64,000 bases of DNA from IDS-8 sp036381215. GTDB taxonomy: Bacteria > Pseudomonadota > Gammaproteobacteria > Steroidobacterales > Woeseiaceae. Made by a program: the position numbers and the translations under genes. The notes beneath the pieces are model-generated. The model had not been told where the DNA came from. It saw only the letters and a list, made by a program, of their open reading frames with translations, and ran no database searches. Below are positions 44,185-52,776 of this stretch, one piece after another. The DNA is taken from positions 13,704 to 77,703 of the forward strand of contig DASVDF010000004.1 of NCBI GenBank assembly GCA_036381215.1. The letters are read 5' to 3'. Each line of letters opens with the position of its first letter. Position 1 is the stretch's first letter.

Positions 44185-45212
44185 GGCGGGGGCGGCGCGA
44201 CGCGCCAGATCACGTTGCCGACGTCGTCCGCCACCAGCAGTGCGCCGTCGCGTGCGACGGCAATGCCTACCGGGCGCCCGCGGGCTTCGCCTTCCCCGTT
44301 CACGAAGCCGTCGAGCACGACTTCGGGTTTGGCCGGCCGTCTTCGAAGCGCACGAAGATCACCTGGTAGCCGCTTCGCGGCTCGCGAGTCCACGAGCCGT
44401 GCTGGCCGACGAAAGCGCCGCCCCGGTAATGGGCGGGCAGCAGGTCGCCCGTGTAGAACACGAGTCCGAGCGAGGCCGTGTGCGCGCCGAGCGCGTAGTC
44501 CGGGACGATCGCCTGCCCGACGAGCTCGGGCCGCTGCGGCTCGACGCGCTCGTCGACGTGCGCGCCGTAATAGCTGTAGGGCCAACCGTAGAACCCGCCT
44601 TCACGCACCGCGGTCATGTAGTCCGGCACGAGATCGTTACCCAGCTCGTCGCGCTCGTTGACCGCCGTCCACAGGTCGCCGGTGACCGGTTGCCAGTCGA
44701 GACCGTTGGGGTTGCGCAGGCCGGAAGCGAACACGCGCGTGCGGCCGGTCTGCCGATCGATCTCCAGAATGGCCGCGCGGTTCCTTTCGGCGTCCATGCC
44801 GTTCTCCGCGACGTTGCTGTTCGAGCCGACGGTGACGTAGAGGCGCGAGCCGTCCGGGCTCGCGATCACGTTCTTCGTCCAGTGATGGTTGATCGAGCCG
44901 GCCGGCAGCGGGGCGACTTCCGTACCTGGCGCGGCGATGCGCGTGTCGCCGCTCGCGTATGGAAAGCGCACGAGGGCATCGGTGTTCGCCACGTAAAAGT
45001 CGCCGCCGACCAGCACCATACCGAACGGAGAGCTCAGGTTCTCGAGGAAGGTCGACCGCGATGTGGACGGTTGGGATGAGCGAGGGGTCGGGCTCGGGGA
45101 GCACGGGTTCCGTGCCCATGCCGGCTTCGATCGGCAGCGTCGTCGTTTCGCCGCAGGCGGCGAACAGGCCGGCGGCCAGCAGCGCGGAAAACGGCTTCGC
45201 GGGACGATGCAT
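44181..45212 (-). pseudogene. PQQ-type sorbosone/glucose dehydrogenase-like lipoprotein gene, two lesions
   Basis: An N-terminal lipoprotein signal (ATG 45212, GGAGGA six bases upstream; FSALLAAGLFAACGE) is followed by a break near 45055. There PTVHIA is joined to STFLENLSSPFGMVLVG in another frame, omitting the first propeller region. The middle part is good: VANTDALVRFPYASGDTRI, NHHWTKNVIASPDGS and GFYGWPYSYYGAHVD. A second frameshift near 44335 separates VIFVRFEDGRPN from KPEVVLDGFVNGEGEARGRP. Family members oxidise sugars in the periplasm with PQQ. Not expected to be functional. Confidence 0.75.
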
Positions 45213-45282
45213 CGGCATTCCTCCGCTCATCGTGGTCGGCTGTCCCGTCTCCCGCCGCGCCAGCCTAGCACGCGGACGGCGG

Positions 45283-45984
45283 TCAGGGATGACCCGTATC
45301 GAGACGGCGGCGCTCGGGGACGACTTCCTTTTCGTAGAGGCGTTCGAAATGGGCGGCGAGGCCCTCGCCGTGGCCCGCCTGCCGCTCGAGGTGCTCCTCG
45401 AAGCTGTCGCCGGTCTGCATGACCTGGCGATAGAGCGCGCTGCTCCCCTCGGCGGCTTCGGGCAAGGCGCCGACGTTTGCCTCCAGGAAATCCCGCGTCG
45501 CGCGTAGCGCGCCAAACTCTTCCTCGAGCGAGCTCCGGACGTACTCCGATTTATCGATCTCGCCGCGCACTGCGGCACGGTAGATCTCCGCGAAACGGCC
45601 GCTCCGCCGCACGTTGTGCAGCTCGAACACCAGGCCCGCGAGCTGATCCCAGCCGGACGCCCGCGAGCTCACGCGGATCACCGCCGTGCCGAGCGGTGCC
45701 GCACCGCCGCGCGACGGGTACTCGTGCTCCGCCGCCCGGCCGGACACCGGTTCCGCCGGGTCCCACAGCGGCGCGGGGGACTTGCGCTCGAGCTCCGCGA
45801 TCAGCCATTGCCTGAGCTCGTCGCGACCGCGCAGCACCGCGGAGAGCTGCGGGCGATCTTTCAGGATCACGCCGAGCTGCACGTCGCCGCTTGCCACGAT
45901 GTCTTCCGCCTGGGCGTGCGCGACCTGAACGGCGCCCCCGAGCAGGATCAGTCCGACGAGCAGCGACTCCCGCAAGCTGCGCAT
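45283..45984 (-). CDS. Exported hypothetical protein
   Basis: 233 aa. A signal peptide covers about residues 1-25 (LLVGLILLGGAVQVAHAQAE). The mature part is alpha-helical and charged, with no cysteine and no family I recognise. It is last in a minus-strand run; the 60-aa membrane protein gene is four bases upstream. Confidence 0.7.
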   Translation of the reverse strand: MRSLRESLLVGLILLGGAVQVAHAQAEDIVASGDVQLGVILKDRPQLSAVLRGRDELRQWLIAELERKSPAPLWDPAEPVSGRAAEHEYPSRGGAAPLGTAVIRVSSRASGWDQLAGLVFELHNVRRSGRFAEIYRAAVRGEIDKSEYVRSSLEEEFGALRATRDFLEANVGALPEAAEGSSALYRQVMQTGDSFEEHLERQAGHGEGLAAHFERLYEKEVVPERRRLDTGHP

Positions 45985-45987
45985 TGC

Positions 45988-46170
45988 TCAGAAGAACGCG
46001 ATGAGAGCGAAACTGAGCGCACCGTAGATGACGATGACGCTCCAGAAATACCGGGGTCGCTCGTCGCGCATGACCACGCGGGCCCACGGCCCCGATTTGG
46101 CGACCACCTTGCCGGCGGCGACGGAATAGAGCACGTAGGTTGAAAGAAACACGCCCAGCAGCTTGAACAA
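45988..46170 (-). CDS. Small membrane protein (60 aa), TTG start
   Basis: Starts at the TTG at 46170, with GGAGGA six bases upstream. Two hydrophobic segments (LFKLLGVFLSTYVLYSVAAG and YFWSVIVIYGALSFALIAFF) flank a basic loop, so it is probably a two-helix inner-membrane protein. It lies four bases before the next gene. Not recognised. Confidence 0.6.
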   Translation of the reverse strand: MFKLLGVFLSTYVLYSVAAGKVVAKSGPWARVVMRDERPRYFWSVIVIYGALSFALIAFF

Positions 46171-46226
46171 GGCGGTTCCTCCGCGCCGTGTGCATGCCCG
46201 GAGTGTACGGCACGCCTGTGTGCCCG

Positions 46227-46526
46227 TCACTTCACGCGCCGCGCCTTTTGCTTCGTCTCCAGCGGTGCAAAGCGGGCTTTGAGATAGCCCAGTGATCCGA
46301 CCGGAAACGGCAACCACAACAGCGCTGCGTACAGTCCCGATTGCATGAACACCATGAGCGTCGTCAGCGACGTGACGGCGCAGATCAGGACGGTGCAGCC
46401 GAGGGAGGCCGCCCAATGCGTGCCGATCAGGGCACCGCAATGCGGGCAATAGCAGTCCGACAGGAGCAGGTCCGCCGGCCGGATCGACCGGGCAGCGCAG
46501 TTGGGACATTCCCTGACAATTGTCAC
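46227..46526 (-). CDS. Zinc-ribbon membrane protein
   Basis: 99 aa from a GTG. Two CxxC pairs (VRECPNCAARS and CYCPHCGALIG) form an N-terminal zinc ribbon. Two membrane segments follow (CTVLICAVTSLTTLMVFM and LYAALLWLPFPVGSLGYL), and the tail is basic. This resembles DUF983-type proteins in layout only. Function unknown. Confidence 0.65.
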   Translation of the reverse strand: MTIVRECPNCAARSIRPADLLLSDCYCPHCGALIGTHWAASLGCTVLICAVTSLTTLMVFMQSGLYAALLWLPFPVGSLGYLKARFAPLETKQKARRVK

Positions 46527-46533
46527 CAGGCCC

Positions 46534-47650
46534 TCAGCTCTCGAAGAGACCGGCTGCCAGAACCACTGCCACTCTTTTCGAGGCGACGGGTCCGGAGAAG
46601 CCCTTCATGTGCAGGGCCGCGTCCAGCGCTCGTTGCGCCCGGCGGATGTACGCACTGCCGAGGAAATCGGCAGCGAAGCCGGCCTTGGCACGGGCGAAAT
46701 CCTCGCGCAGAAAATCGAGGGCTCGGGGAGCATCGTCCCGCGATCGCGGGGCCGCAGGCGCCTTACCCCTGAAGCAGGCCCCCGCAGGCCTGTCGGCCAG
46801 GCGCCCGATCGACGTAAAGTTCCGGCGCACCCTGCGGCTCGGGCGCTTTCGTGCCTTGTCGAAAGGGATGCCCAGCAACTCCGGATTCAGATTGAAGATG
46901 ATGTCGTAGAGCATCTGTCCGGTGCGGAAACGGCGGTCTCCGGCCACCGCCGTGCAATTCTCGAGAAGTCCGGAGGCCAGAGGAAGCAGTGTAGCTGCAT
47001 ATTGCGGCTCTCGCCCCGCGTGAAAGCGATTTCGGAAGTTTCTGTAATGCGCGGCCAGCACATCCGGGCACTCGGGCGCGCCCTCCAGGATGGTGCCGAC
47101 CGCCTGCCCGAGTGCCGCTTCGAATTCGGCGCGCGCCGCGCGCCGGGGAATATTGCGCGCGCGCGCAGAGACAAAGCCGCGGGCCGAGGGAGCGCCGGGA
47201 AACTGAGCGTAGAACGGACGATGATTTTCGCCGCCGCCGCCGGTCAGGTAGACGATCTCCGGCGAGATGGCGGCATAGGGAAAATAAATCGGGTGGTAGG
47301 CGCCGAGGCAAAGATCTTTCCACAGGCGATAGGATGACTCTCCGCTGAGCCGCTGCGGCCCGCGTTTCAGGAATCCGTTCAGCAGATCGCGGCCGACGAT
47401 CAGGTTGCCGGAAAAATGCGGTCGCACGGCTGCATACCAGGTTTCATCGCTCACGAACGGGAATCCGCCGGGCACGAAGGGTGACAGCAGCAGCAGGGTG
47501 CCGTAGTGACGCCCTTGCGTGCTCGTCGGAGATTCCGTCGCTTGCGTTCACGCGCGAAAGGGGCAGCGCTGCCAGTGCGGCCACTCCGCTCCACACGAAA
47601 CGGCGGCGTGTCAGTGCAGGACCTTCGCGCGAGGCCGATGGGGTGCTCAT
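46534..47650 (-). pseudogene. Broken or chimeric gene: Tat-signal start joined out of frame to an asparagine-synthase-like body
   Basis: The ATG at 47650 begins a 68-aa frame with a Tat signal (LTRRRFVWSGVAALAALPL). Near 47510 the informative frame changes to one reading GRHYGTLLLLSPFVPGGFPF and continuing for about 310 residues to 46534. That body contains VYLTGGGGENHRPFY and IFNLNPELLGIPFDKARKRP, which loosely recall the C-terminal domain of asparagine-synthase-like proteins (low confidence). Either one gene is frameshifted or two unrelated gene ends were joined by deletion. A cytoplasmic enzyme behind a Tat signal would be odd, which favours a join. Confidence 0.5.
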
Positions 47651-48129
47651 TACAGTGCCGGGAGCTCCGGCTTCAGCACCATCAGCGCCACGGCGATCAG
47701 CGGAGCGAGGAGAGCAAGGGTGCCCCACAGCTGCCAGCTTCTGTAGCGGTCGCGGAACAGCCCTCGTGATGCATCGTCGCGACCGGCATCGCCGGCAAGG
47801 CGAGCGAGCTCGCGCTGCAGCGGCGCGACGCGCATGCCGAAAGCGGCGCCGGAAATCACCAGCATGACGATGCCCCAGACGATCCAGCCGGTGCCGAGGA
47901 TCGGCCAGTCACCCAGCAGGGCGGCGGCGATGCCGCTCACGGTCAGACCGATGGCCCCGGGCGTCGTGAACCAGCGGTCGGCGCGGATGATGCCTGCGAA
48001 CGTCCTGGCGATGAGCGACGCGTCGTCGCTGCGGACCGCGTTGGCGGCCCAGAACACGCCGGTCGCGATGTTGCCCACGAACAGGATCACCGAGACCACG
48101 TGCACCAGCTTCCAGATCAGGTAGGCCAT
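47650..48129 (-). CDS. DUF2269-like integral membrane protein
   Basis: 159 aa from the ATG at 48129. Four hydrophobic segments are visible: LIWKLVHVVSVILFVGNIAT, AIGLTVSGIAAALLGDWPIL, WIVWGIVMLVISGAAFGM and LALLAPLIAVALMVLKPEL. The early KLVHVVSVILFVGNIATGVF motif is that of DUF2269. Function unknown. Its TAA overlaps the next ATG (TAATG at 47648-47652). Confidence 0.75.
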   Translation of the reverse strand: MAYLIWKLVHVVSVILFVGNIATGVFWAANAVRSDDASLIARTFAGIIRADRWFTTPGAIGLTVSGIAAALLGDWPILGTGWIVWGIVMLVISGAAFGMRVAPLQRELARLAGDAGRDDASRGLFRDRYRSWQLWGTLALLAPLIAVALMVLKPELPAL

Positions 48130-48221
48130 GCCCGCCCCCCGGACCATTTTGAGTCCAGCTTGCCACCGGCCGGGCGGCATTGCGAGAGTCGAGGCACTCC
48201 GGCGGGAGTTGGTGGTGCGCC

Positions 48222-48965
48222 TCAGGCGACGGTCACCACGACCGGCGCGCCGCGCGTCAGGATCAGCGTGTGCTCGTACTGCGCCGACAGGTTGCCGGGC
48301 TCCGCGAGCAGCGTCCAGCCGTCCTCGGCTTCCATGACGCGACGGCTCTTCGTGGACAGGAACGGCTCGATGGTGATCACGGCGCCTTCCTCGAGCACGC
48401 GGCGATCGCGCGGCGCGCGGCAGCCCGGGATGTCCGGCGCTTCGTGCAGTGCGCGCCCGACGCCGTGGCTGCCCAGGTTCTCGATGATGCGGAAGCGATG
48501 CTGCTTCGCCGTGCGTTCGATGGCCGCGCCGATGCCGTTCAGCGGCGCGCCGGCGCGCGCCACCTGCATCGCCGCCATGAGGGCCTGGCGAGTCGCGTGG
48601 CAGAGGCGGTTCTTGAGCTCGGAGGAGGGCGGCACGACGCCGGTGCCCCCGGTATCCGCGAAATAGCCGTCGAGCTCCGCGGAGACGTCGACGTTGACGA
48701 CGTCACCGGCCTGAATCACACGGTCGCCGGGTACGCCGTGCGCGGCTTCCTCGTTGACGCTGATGCAGGTGGCGCCGGGGAAATCGTAGGTGAGCTGCGG
48801 CGCGGAGCGTGCTCCTTCCCGCTCGAGCAGCGCGGCGCCGAACGCATCGAGCTCACGCGTCGTCATGCCGGGTTCCATCGCCTCGAGCATGCGCTGCAAG
48901 ACCGTCGCGACAATACGGCCGATGCGCTTCAGGGCCTCTACGTCGTTCTCGGAATCGATCGTCAT
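48222..48965 (-). CDS. map: Type I methionine aminopeptidase
   Basis: 247 aa. All metal ligands are in place: NVDVSAELDGYFADTGGT (two Asp), ENLGSHGVGRALHEAPD (His) and the two Glu in AVITIEPFLS and SAQYEHTLILT. CISVNEEAAHGVPGDRVI contains the substrate His. It removes initiator methionine. This variant is short and probably a paralogue; the housekeeping copy usually sits near rpsB. Confidence 0.92.
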   Translation of the reverse strand: MTIDSENDVEALKRIGRIVATVLQRMLEAMEPGMTTRELDAFGAALLEREGARSAPQLTYDFPGATCISVNEEAAHGVPGDRVIQAGDVVNVDVSAELDGYFADTGGTGVVPPSSELKNRLCHATRQALMAAMQVARAGAPLNGIGAAIERTAKQHRFRIIENLGSHGVGRALHEAPDIPGCRAPRDRRVLEEGAVITIEPFLSTKSRRVMEAEDGWTLLAEPGNLSAQYEHTLILTRGAPVVVTVA

Positions 48966-48992
48966 CCATTTGCCTCGGTTCGGGGCGGCATT

Positions 48993-49979
48993 CTACCTCG
49001 GCACACCGGCACTGCCATGGCAGGGCTGGCCTGAATACCAATCCAGCACTCGCAAGGCGCGCAAGGTGATCCAGCGGCTCGACCGGCCCTCCTGCTCGCC
49101 GGTTTCGATCGGCATCCTGCCGGGATAGAGCGTATCGAGCGGCCAGGTTCCATCGGCATTGCGCTTCGACAGGACCAGCTCCACGGCCTCGGCCGCGCGC
49201 TCGTCCGGCTCGACGCCGGCGCGACGCAGGTGGTCGAGCCCGCGCAGCACGTCGTAATGCCACCAGGTCGGGAAAGCGAAATGCGTCCACGAGGCGCCGC
49301 TCTTGCGGTCCCGCTCGATGACCTCGCCCGTCGATTTCCGGCGGAACAGGCGGCGCTCGAGAAGGTACTCTTCGCCGCGGCGCCGCGCCGCGCTCACGTC
49401 CGCTCTGCCGCCGACGGCGTGCTCGTGTTCGAGCAATGCTTCGAGCACGCAGATCGTGGTGTTGAACGATGATCGTACCGACGCCTCTTCGCAGTTCCAG
49501 CCGCCGTCGGGGAGCTGCTCGGAGAGGAGCCGGTCGACTATGCGCCCCATGTCCCGGCCGAAGTAAGCGCCGACCGCTGCGACCTGGCCGTTGATGCAGG
49601 GCTCGACTTCGCCGGCAAAGAAGGGGTTCTGTTGCGTTTCCGGCGGACCGCAACCTTCCCAGGTCACGTGCTCGCTGACGAGCGAGGTAGCACGCCGCGC
49701 CTCTTTGCTCGCCGGGTCGAGGCCCATCTCGCGCAGGAGGAGCAGGACGTGCATCGTGGAATCCCACCCACGGTTCCACGCCGTGCCGCCCCAGCACCCG
49801 AGGGCTCCCTGCCGCGCGAGCAGCCGCGCGCCCGCGCCCTCGGTCGCGACCCGTGCGCGCTCGGCGGCGACCTCGCCGGCCGAGGCAGCGGTGAGATCGC
49901 GCAGGACCTGCCAGCGCACCGAGGGATCGGAATCGAGCAGCCAGCCAATGACGGAGTCACGGTTCGTGGTCAATGACAA
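48993..49979 (-). CDS. Prenyltransferase/squalene-cyclase-like alpha-toroid protein
   Basis: 328 aa, TTG start (a second TTG at 49973 is possible). Repeats of QLPDGGWNCEE- and KRNADGTWPLDTLY-type GxW motifs, WNRGWDSTMHVLLLLREM and PTWWHYDVLRGLDHL point to an alpha/alpha barrel like that of terpene cyclases. The DxDD or catalytic motifs of real cyclases are not seen. Often annotated as squalene cyclase-like hypothetical. Function unknown. Confidence 0.65.
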   Translation of the reverse strand: MSLTTNRDSVIGWLLDSDPSVRWQVLRDLTAASAGEVAAERARVATEGAGARLLARQGALGCWGGTAWNRGWDSTMHVLLLLREMGLDPASKEARRATSLVSEHVTWEGCGPPETQQNPFFAGEVEPCINGQVAAVGAYFGRDMGRIVDRLLSEQLPDGGWNCEEASVRSSFNTTICVLEALLEHEHAVGGRADVSAARRRGEEYLLERRLFRRKSTGEVIERDRKSGASWTHFAFPTWWHYDVLRGLDHLRRAGVEPDERAAEAVELVLSKRNADGTWPLDTLYPGRMPIETGEQEGRSSRWITLRALRVLDWYSGQPCHGSAGVPR

Positions 49980-50076
49980 AAACCTCGTCCAACGGATTGC
50001 GCAGGGCAGGTGGCGGACCCTCGGCGATCGCTTCGCAAACCGTCGCGACGGTTACGACCCGCCGGCGTGCACGAGC

Positions 50077-50979
50077 TCAAGCTTCGTTCCCGGGTTCCTG
50101 CCGTGGAACCCAATCGGCGACGAGCTCTCCGACCGCGGCCAACGCGCCGTTACGCTCGTCCGCGGACGCGGCCGATCCGGTCAGGTAGGCGGCCACGAGG
50201 ACCGGAGTCTCGCGCGCCGGCCAGATGATCGCCACGTCGTTGGTTGCGCCGTTCGCACCCATGCCACTCTTGTCCCCGACCTGCCAGTGCGGGGGCAGTC
50301 CCGCACGCAGCTTGCTGGCCCCCGTTTTGCTGTCCATAAGCCAGCCCAACAGGCGTTCGCGCGAAGTTTCGGTGAGCTCGTCGCCCGACAAAACCCGGTG
50401 CAGGTCTTCCGCCATGGCGGCGGGCGTCGTCGTATCGCGAGGGTCGCCCGGAACCGCACTGTTCAGCTCCGGCTCGAGGCGATCGAGCCGCGTGACGCGA
50501 TCGCCGAGGCTCCGAAGGTAAGCGGTGAATCCGTTCGGGCCTCCGACGGCGGCCAGCAGCAGGTTGGCGGCCGTGTTGTCGCTGTATTCGACGGCCGCCG
50601 CACACAGTGCCGCCACGCTCATCGCACCCTCGCTCACATGCTCGCGTGTCACCGGAGCGTACTCGAGCAGATCGTCCGTTCCGTAGGATACGCGTCGCTC
50701 GAGGCGCTCCTCGCCACGCTCGACCCGCGAAAGGATCTGCGCCGCAAGCAGCCACTTGAACGTGCTGCACATGGGAAAGCGCTCGTCCGGGCGCCAGCCA
50801 AGCCGGCGGCCACTGGCGGGCTCCAGGACGGTCACGCCGAGCCGCCCCTCGACCCGCCGTTCGATCGCCTCGAACCGCTCGGCAAAGTCGTTCGAACTTT
50901 CGGATCGCCCGGCCCGAGCCGCGCTCCCGTACGTTCCAAGCGCTGCCACGGTGGCGAACAAGAAATCACGTCGATGCAT
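50077..50979 (-). CDS. Class A beta-lactamase
   Basis: 300 aa with an N-terminal RRDFLFATVAALGTYGSA export signal (twin Arg). Active-site motifs in order: S72-T-F-K75 in MCSTFKWL; SDN at 133-135 in VEYSDNTAAN; E169 in RLEPELN (omega loop); K237-S-G in VGDKSGMGANG. KSG in place of KTG is a tolerated variant. All residues needed for hydrolysis are present, so it is probably active. Substrate range cannot be read from sequence. It overlaps the truncated isoprenylcysteine methyltransferase-like gene by 14 bases. Confidence 0.93.
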   Translation of the reverse strand: MHRRDFLFATVAALGTYGSAARAGRSESSNDFAERFEAIERRVEGRLGVTVLEPASGRRLGWRPDERFPMCSTFKWLLAAQILSRVERGEERLERRVSYGTDDLLEYAPVTREHVSEGAMSVAALCAAAVEYSDNTAANLLLAAVGGPNGFTAYLRSLGDRVTRLDRLEPELNSAVPGDPRDTTTPAAMAEDLHRVLSGDELTETSRERLLGWLMDSKTGASKLRAGLPPHWQVGDKSGMGANGATNDVAIIWPARETPVLVAAYLTGSAASADERNGALAAVGELVADWVPRQEPGNEA

Positions 50980-51361
50980 TGGTTGCGACAGCCGGAACCA
51001 GCGTGAGCAGAACGCCGAGACTGTTGACCCATGCGGCCACGCCGACCTGGAAGATCGTGAACGCGAGATAAACGGGATTGCGGCTGTAGCGGTACGGTCC
51101 TGCGCGCACGATGGCGGTGGTGGGGCGGTTTCCGGGGACCGGAGTGCCCGCGGTGCGGAACGTGCGCACTGCGGAGATGAACAGGGCGATGGCGATCAGG
51201 ACGCCCGCAATCCCGATCGGCACGTTGACTGCGGACGGCAGCCATGGCACCGGCCGGAACAAATGCACCAGCAGTCCGGCCACGATGGCGACCAGGTAGA
51301 CGATGGGTGGACGCGCCAGTCCGACGTTGGCGACGTCTGCTTCCGCTGGTTCGGAAGTCAT
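50966..51361 (-). CDS. Isoprenylcysteine carboxyl methyltransferase-like membrane protein, C-terminally short
   Basis: 131 aa. Hydrophobic segments lie at about 20-36, 46-64 and 100-128. The ICMT/PEMT signature RAGPYRYSRNPVYLAFTI is present, but the family normally continues another 25-30 residues to an EExxL and FGxxY motif that here is absent; it ends VPAVATNAST just where the beta-lactamase starts. I infer 3' loss. ATGA overlap with the upstream GST gene. Confidence 0.65.
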   Translation of the reverse strand: MTSEPAEADVANVGLARPPIVYLVAIVAGLLVHLFRPVPWLPSAVNVPIGIAGVLIAIALFISAVRTFRTAGTPVPGNRPTTAIVRAGPYRYSRNPVYLAFTIFQVGVAAWVNSLGVLLTLVPAVATNAST

Positions 51362-51981
51362 TGGGTCGCGGCCATCGCTTCCCCGATAGTGGGCGGCGCC
51401 GTCGAGCGCGCGTACATCGATCTTACGTACTCCTGCAAACGCGGCGTGTTGCCGAGCATCCTGGCTTCGTTCGCCCAGTCGAGGGTATAAGCTGCATTGA
51501 AGTCGGCGACGCTGAGTCGGTCCGCAACCATGAACTCGCGGTCCTCCATGTGACGCTCGAGGACTGCCAGCATTCTCACACAGTCCTGCGTCGCCAGCTC
51601 GACATCCCGGGGCAATCGCTTTTCTTCCGGGTAGATGAACGTGTGGCGAGCGATGCGCCACAAAGGTTGCTCGATCTCGGTCACCAGGAAGAACATCCAG
51701 CGATACACCTGGGCTCTGTCCTCCAGCGCCGCCGGGATGAGTCCCGCCTCGGGATACTTTTCGGCGAGATAAAGCTGGATTGCGGCCGATTCCGTCAGCA
51801 CGACGTCGCCGTCGACCAGCACCGGAAGCTTGGCGGCGGGATTGAGGGCGAGAAAATCCGGTTGTCGGGTCTCGCCTTGCATGACGTTCACCGGGTGCAT
51901 CTCGTACTCCAGGCCAAGCTCATTCAGCAACCACATGACGCGCAGGGCCCGGGTCGGGGGTGCTCCGTACAATTTCAGCAT
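51358..51981 (-). CDS. Glutathione S-transferase
   Basis: 207 aa from the ATG at 51981. The thioredoxin-like N-domain (MLKLYGAPPTRALRVMWLLN, NPAAKLPVLVDGDVVLTESA with the conserved cis-Pro and ES) precedes the helical C-domain (ADFNAAYTLDWANEARML). It conjugates or reduces substrates with glutathione; class and substrate not assigned. First gene of a minus-strand run with the ICMT-like gene and bla. The 231 bases upstream to the GFA gene show nothing clear. Confidence 0.9.
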   Translation of the reverse strand: MLKLYGAPPTRALRVMWLLNELGLEYEMHPVNVMQGETRQPDFLALNPAAKLPVLVDGDVVLTESAAIQLYLAEKYPEAGLIPAALEDRAQVYRWMFFLVTEIEQPLWRIARHTFIYPEEKRLPRDVELATQDCVRMLAVLERHMEDREFMVADRLSVADFNAAYTLDWANEARMLGNTPRLQEYVRSMYARSTAPPTIGEAMAATQ

Positions 51982-52212
51982 TTCTGTTCCACTCCTTGTG
52001 TGCAAACGCTTTCGCTCGGCTCCTGTCTGGTCGCTCTGGAGCAGGTGAATTCGACAGCGGAATCCGACCGGAGTGCAAGCGGCCCGCGGGCCGCGGTGAG
52101 CCGGCCACTCGTCGGTTAGTCCGGGAAACGTGGGCCTCATGACCCCAGTTCGCGTGCGAATCGAGAAGGTCGGGCGTGAGTTCTCGTACGATCAGAGGGT
52201 GAAGCGCTGGCG

Positions 52213-52638
52213 CTATTGGAAATCCTGTTCCACCGGCGTCCAGCTTCTGATACGCCGGTTTCGGCGGTCCACTGCCGTCTCCTGGTCATATACCACGGGC
52301 TGTGGCACAGGTGTGCCGCGGCTCAGGCGGTTCATAGCCCGTGTGTTCAACGTCGCGAAGGCGCCTTCCGCGTCCGTCAACAGCGCGCCGATGTAGACGC
52401 CGCAATTGCGGCACAACAGGAAGTCCGCCGTGCGCAGCCCGAAGCGGTAGCGCTGCAATTCCGATTCCCTGGCATGAGTGAACGACACCGAGCCGGATGG
52501 ATCGGAGACGCAGGCTGCTCCGTGCGCCGTGCAGAATGAACATTGACAGGCACGTATGGCCCATCGCGACGGGGGTTCTTCGGCCTGAAACCGGAATCCG
52601 ATTGCCCCGCAGTGACATTGCCCTCGGTACACCGCCAC
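52213..52638 (-). CDS. GFA (glutathione-dependent formaldehyde-activating-like) zinc protein
   Basis: 141 aa. Zinc-binding cysteines lie in GQCHCGAIGF, ACQCSFCTAHG and LLCRNCGVYIG, as in the GFA/CENP-V family. Most members have no proven substrate; the founding enzyme links formaldehyde to glutathione. Three 15-base tandem repeats lie about 50 bases upstream of its start. Confidence 0.88.
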   Translation of the reverse strand: MAVYRGQCHCGAIGFRFQAEEPPSRWAIRACQCSFCTAHGAACVSDPSGSVSFTHARESELQRYRFGLRTADFLLCRNCGVYIGALLTDAEGAFATLNTRAMNRLSRGTPVPQPVVYDQETAVDRRNRRIRSWTPVEQDFQ

Positions 52639-52687
52639 CGGCTTCCTCCCCGTATCACGCGTACTTTTGGGGACTGTGCGGGACGAT

Positions 52688-52732
52688 CGTGCCCGAGTCT
52701 ATCGTGCCCGAGTCTATCGTGCCCGAGTCTAT
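52688..52732 (+). repeat. Three tandem 15-base repeats
   Basis: Unit CGTGCCCGAGTCTAT, three identical copies in a row, then a partial CGTGAGAT. Located between the fdsA stop and the GFA start. Too few and too short, with no spacers, to be a CRISPR. Confidence 0.95.
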
Positions 52733-52776
52733 CGTGAGATAGTCGCTGGGATCCGGCGCGAGCTCTGTCCGACCGC

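Noticed and set aside
52688..52732. Tandem repeats as a CRISPR array
   Set aside because: Three 15-base units abut without spacers and no cas gene is present.
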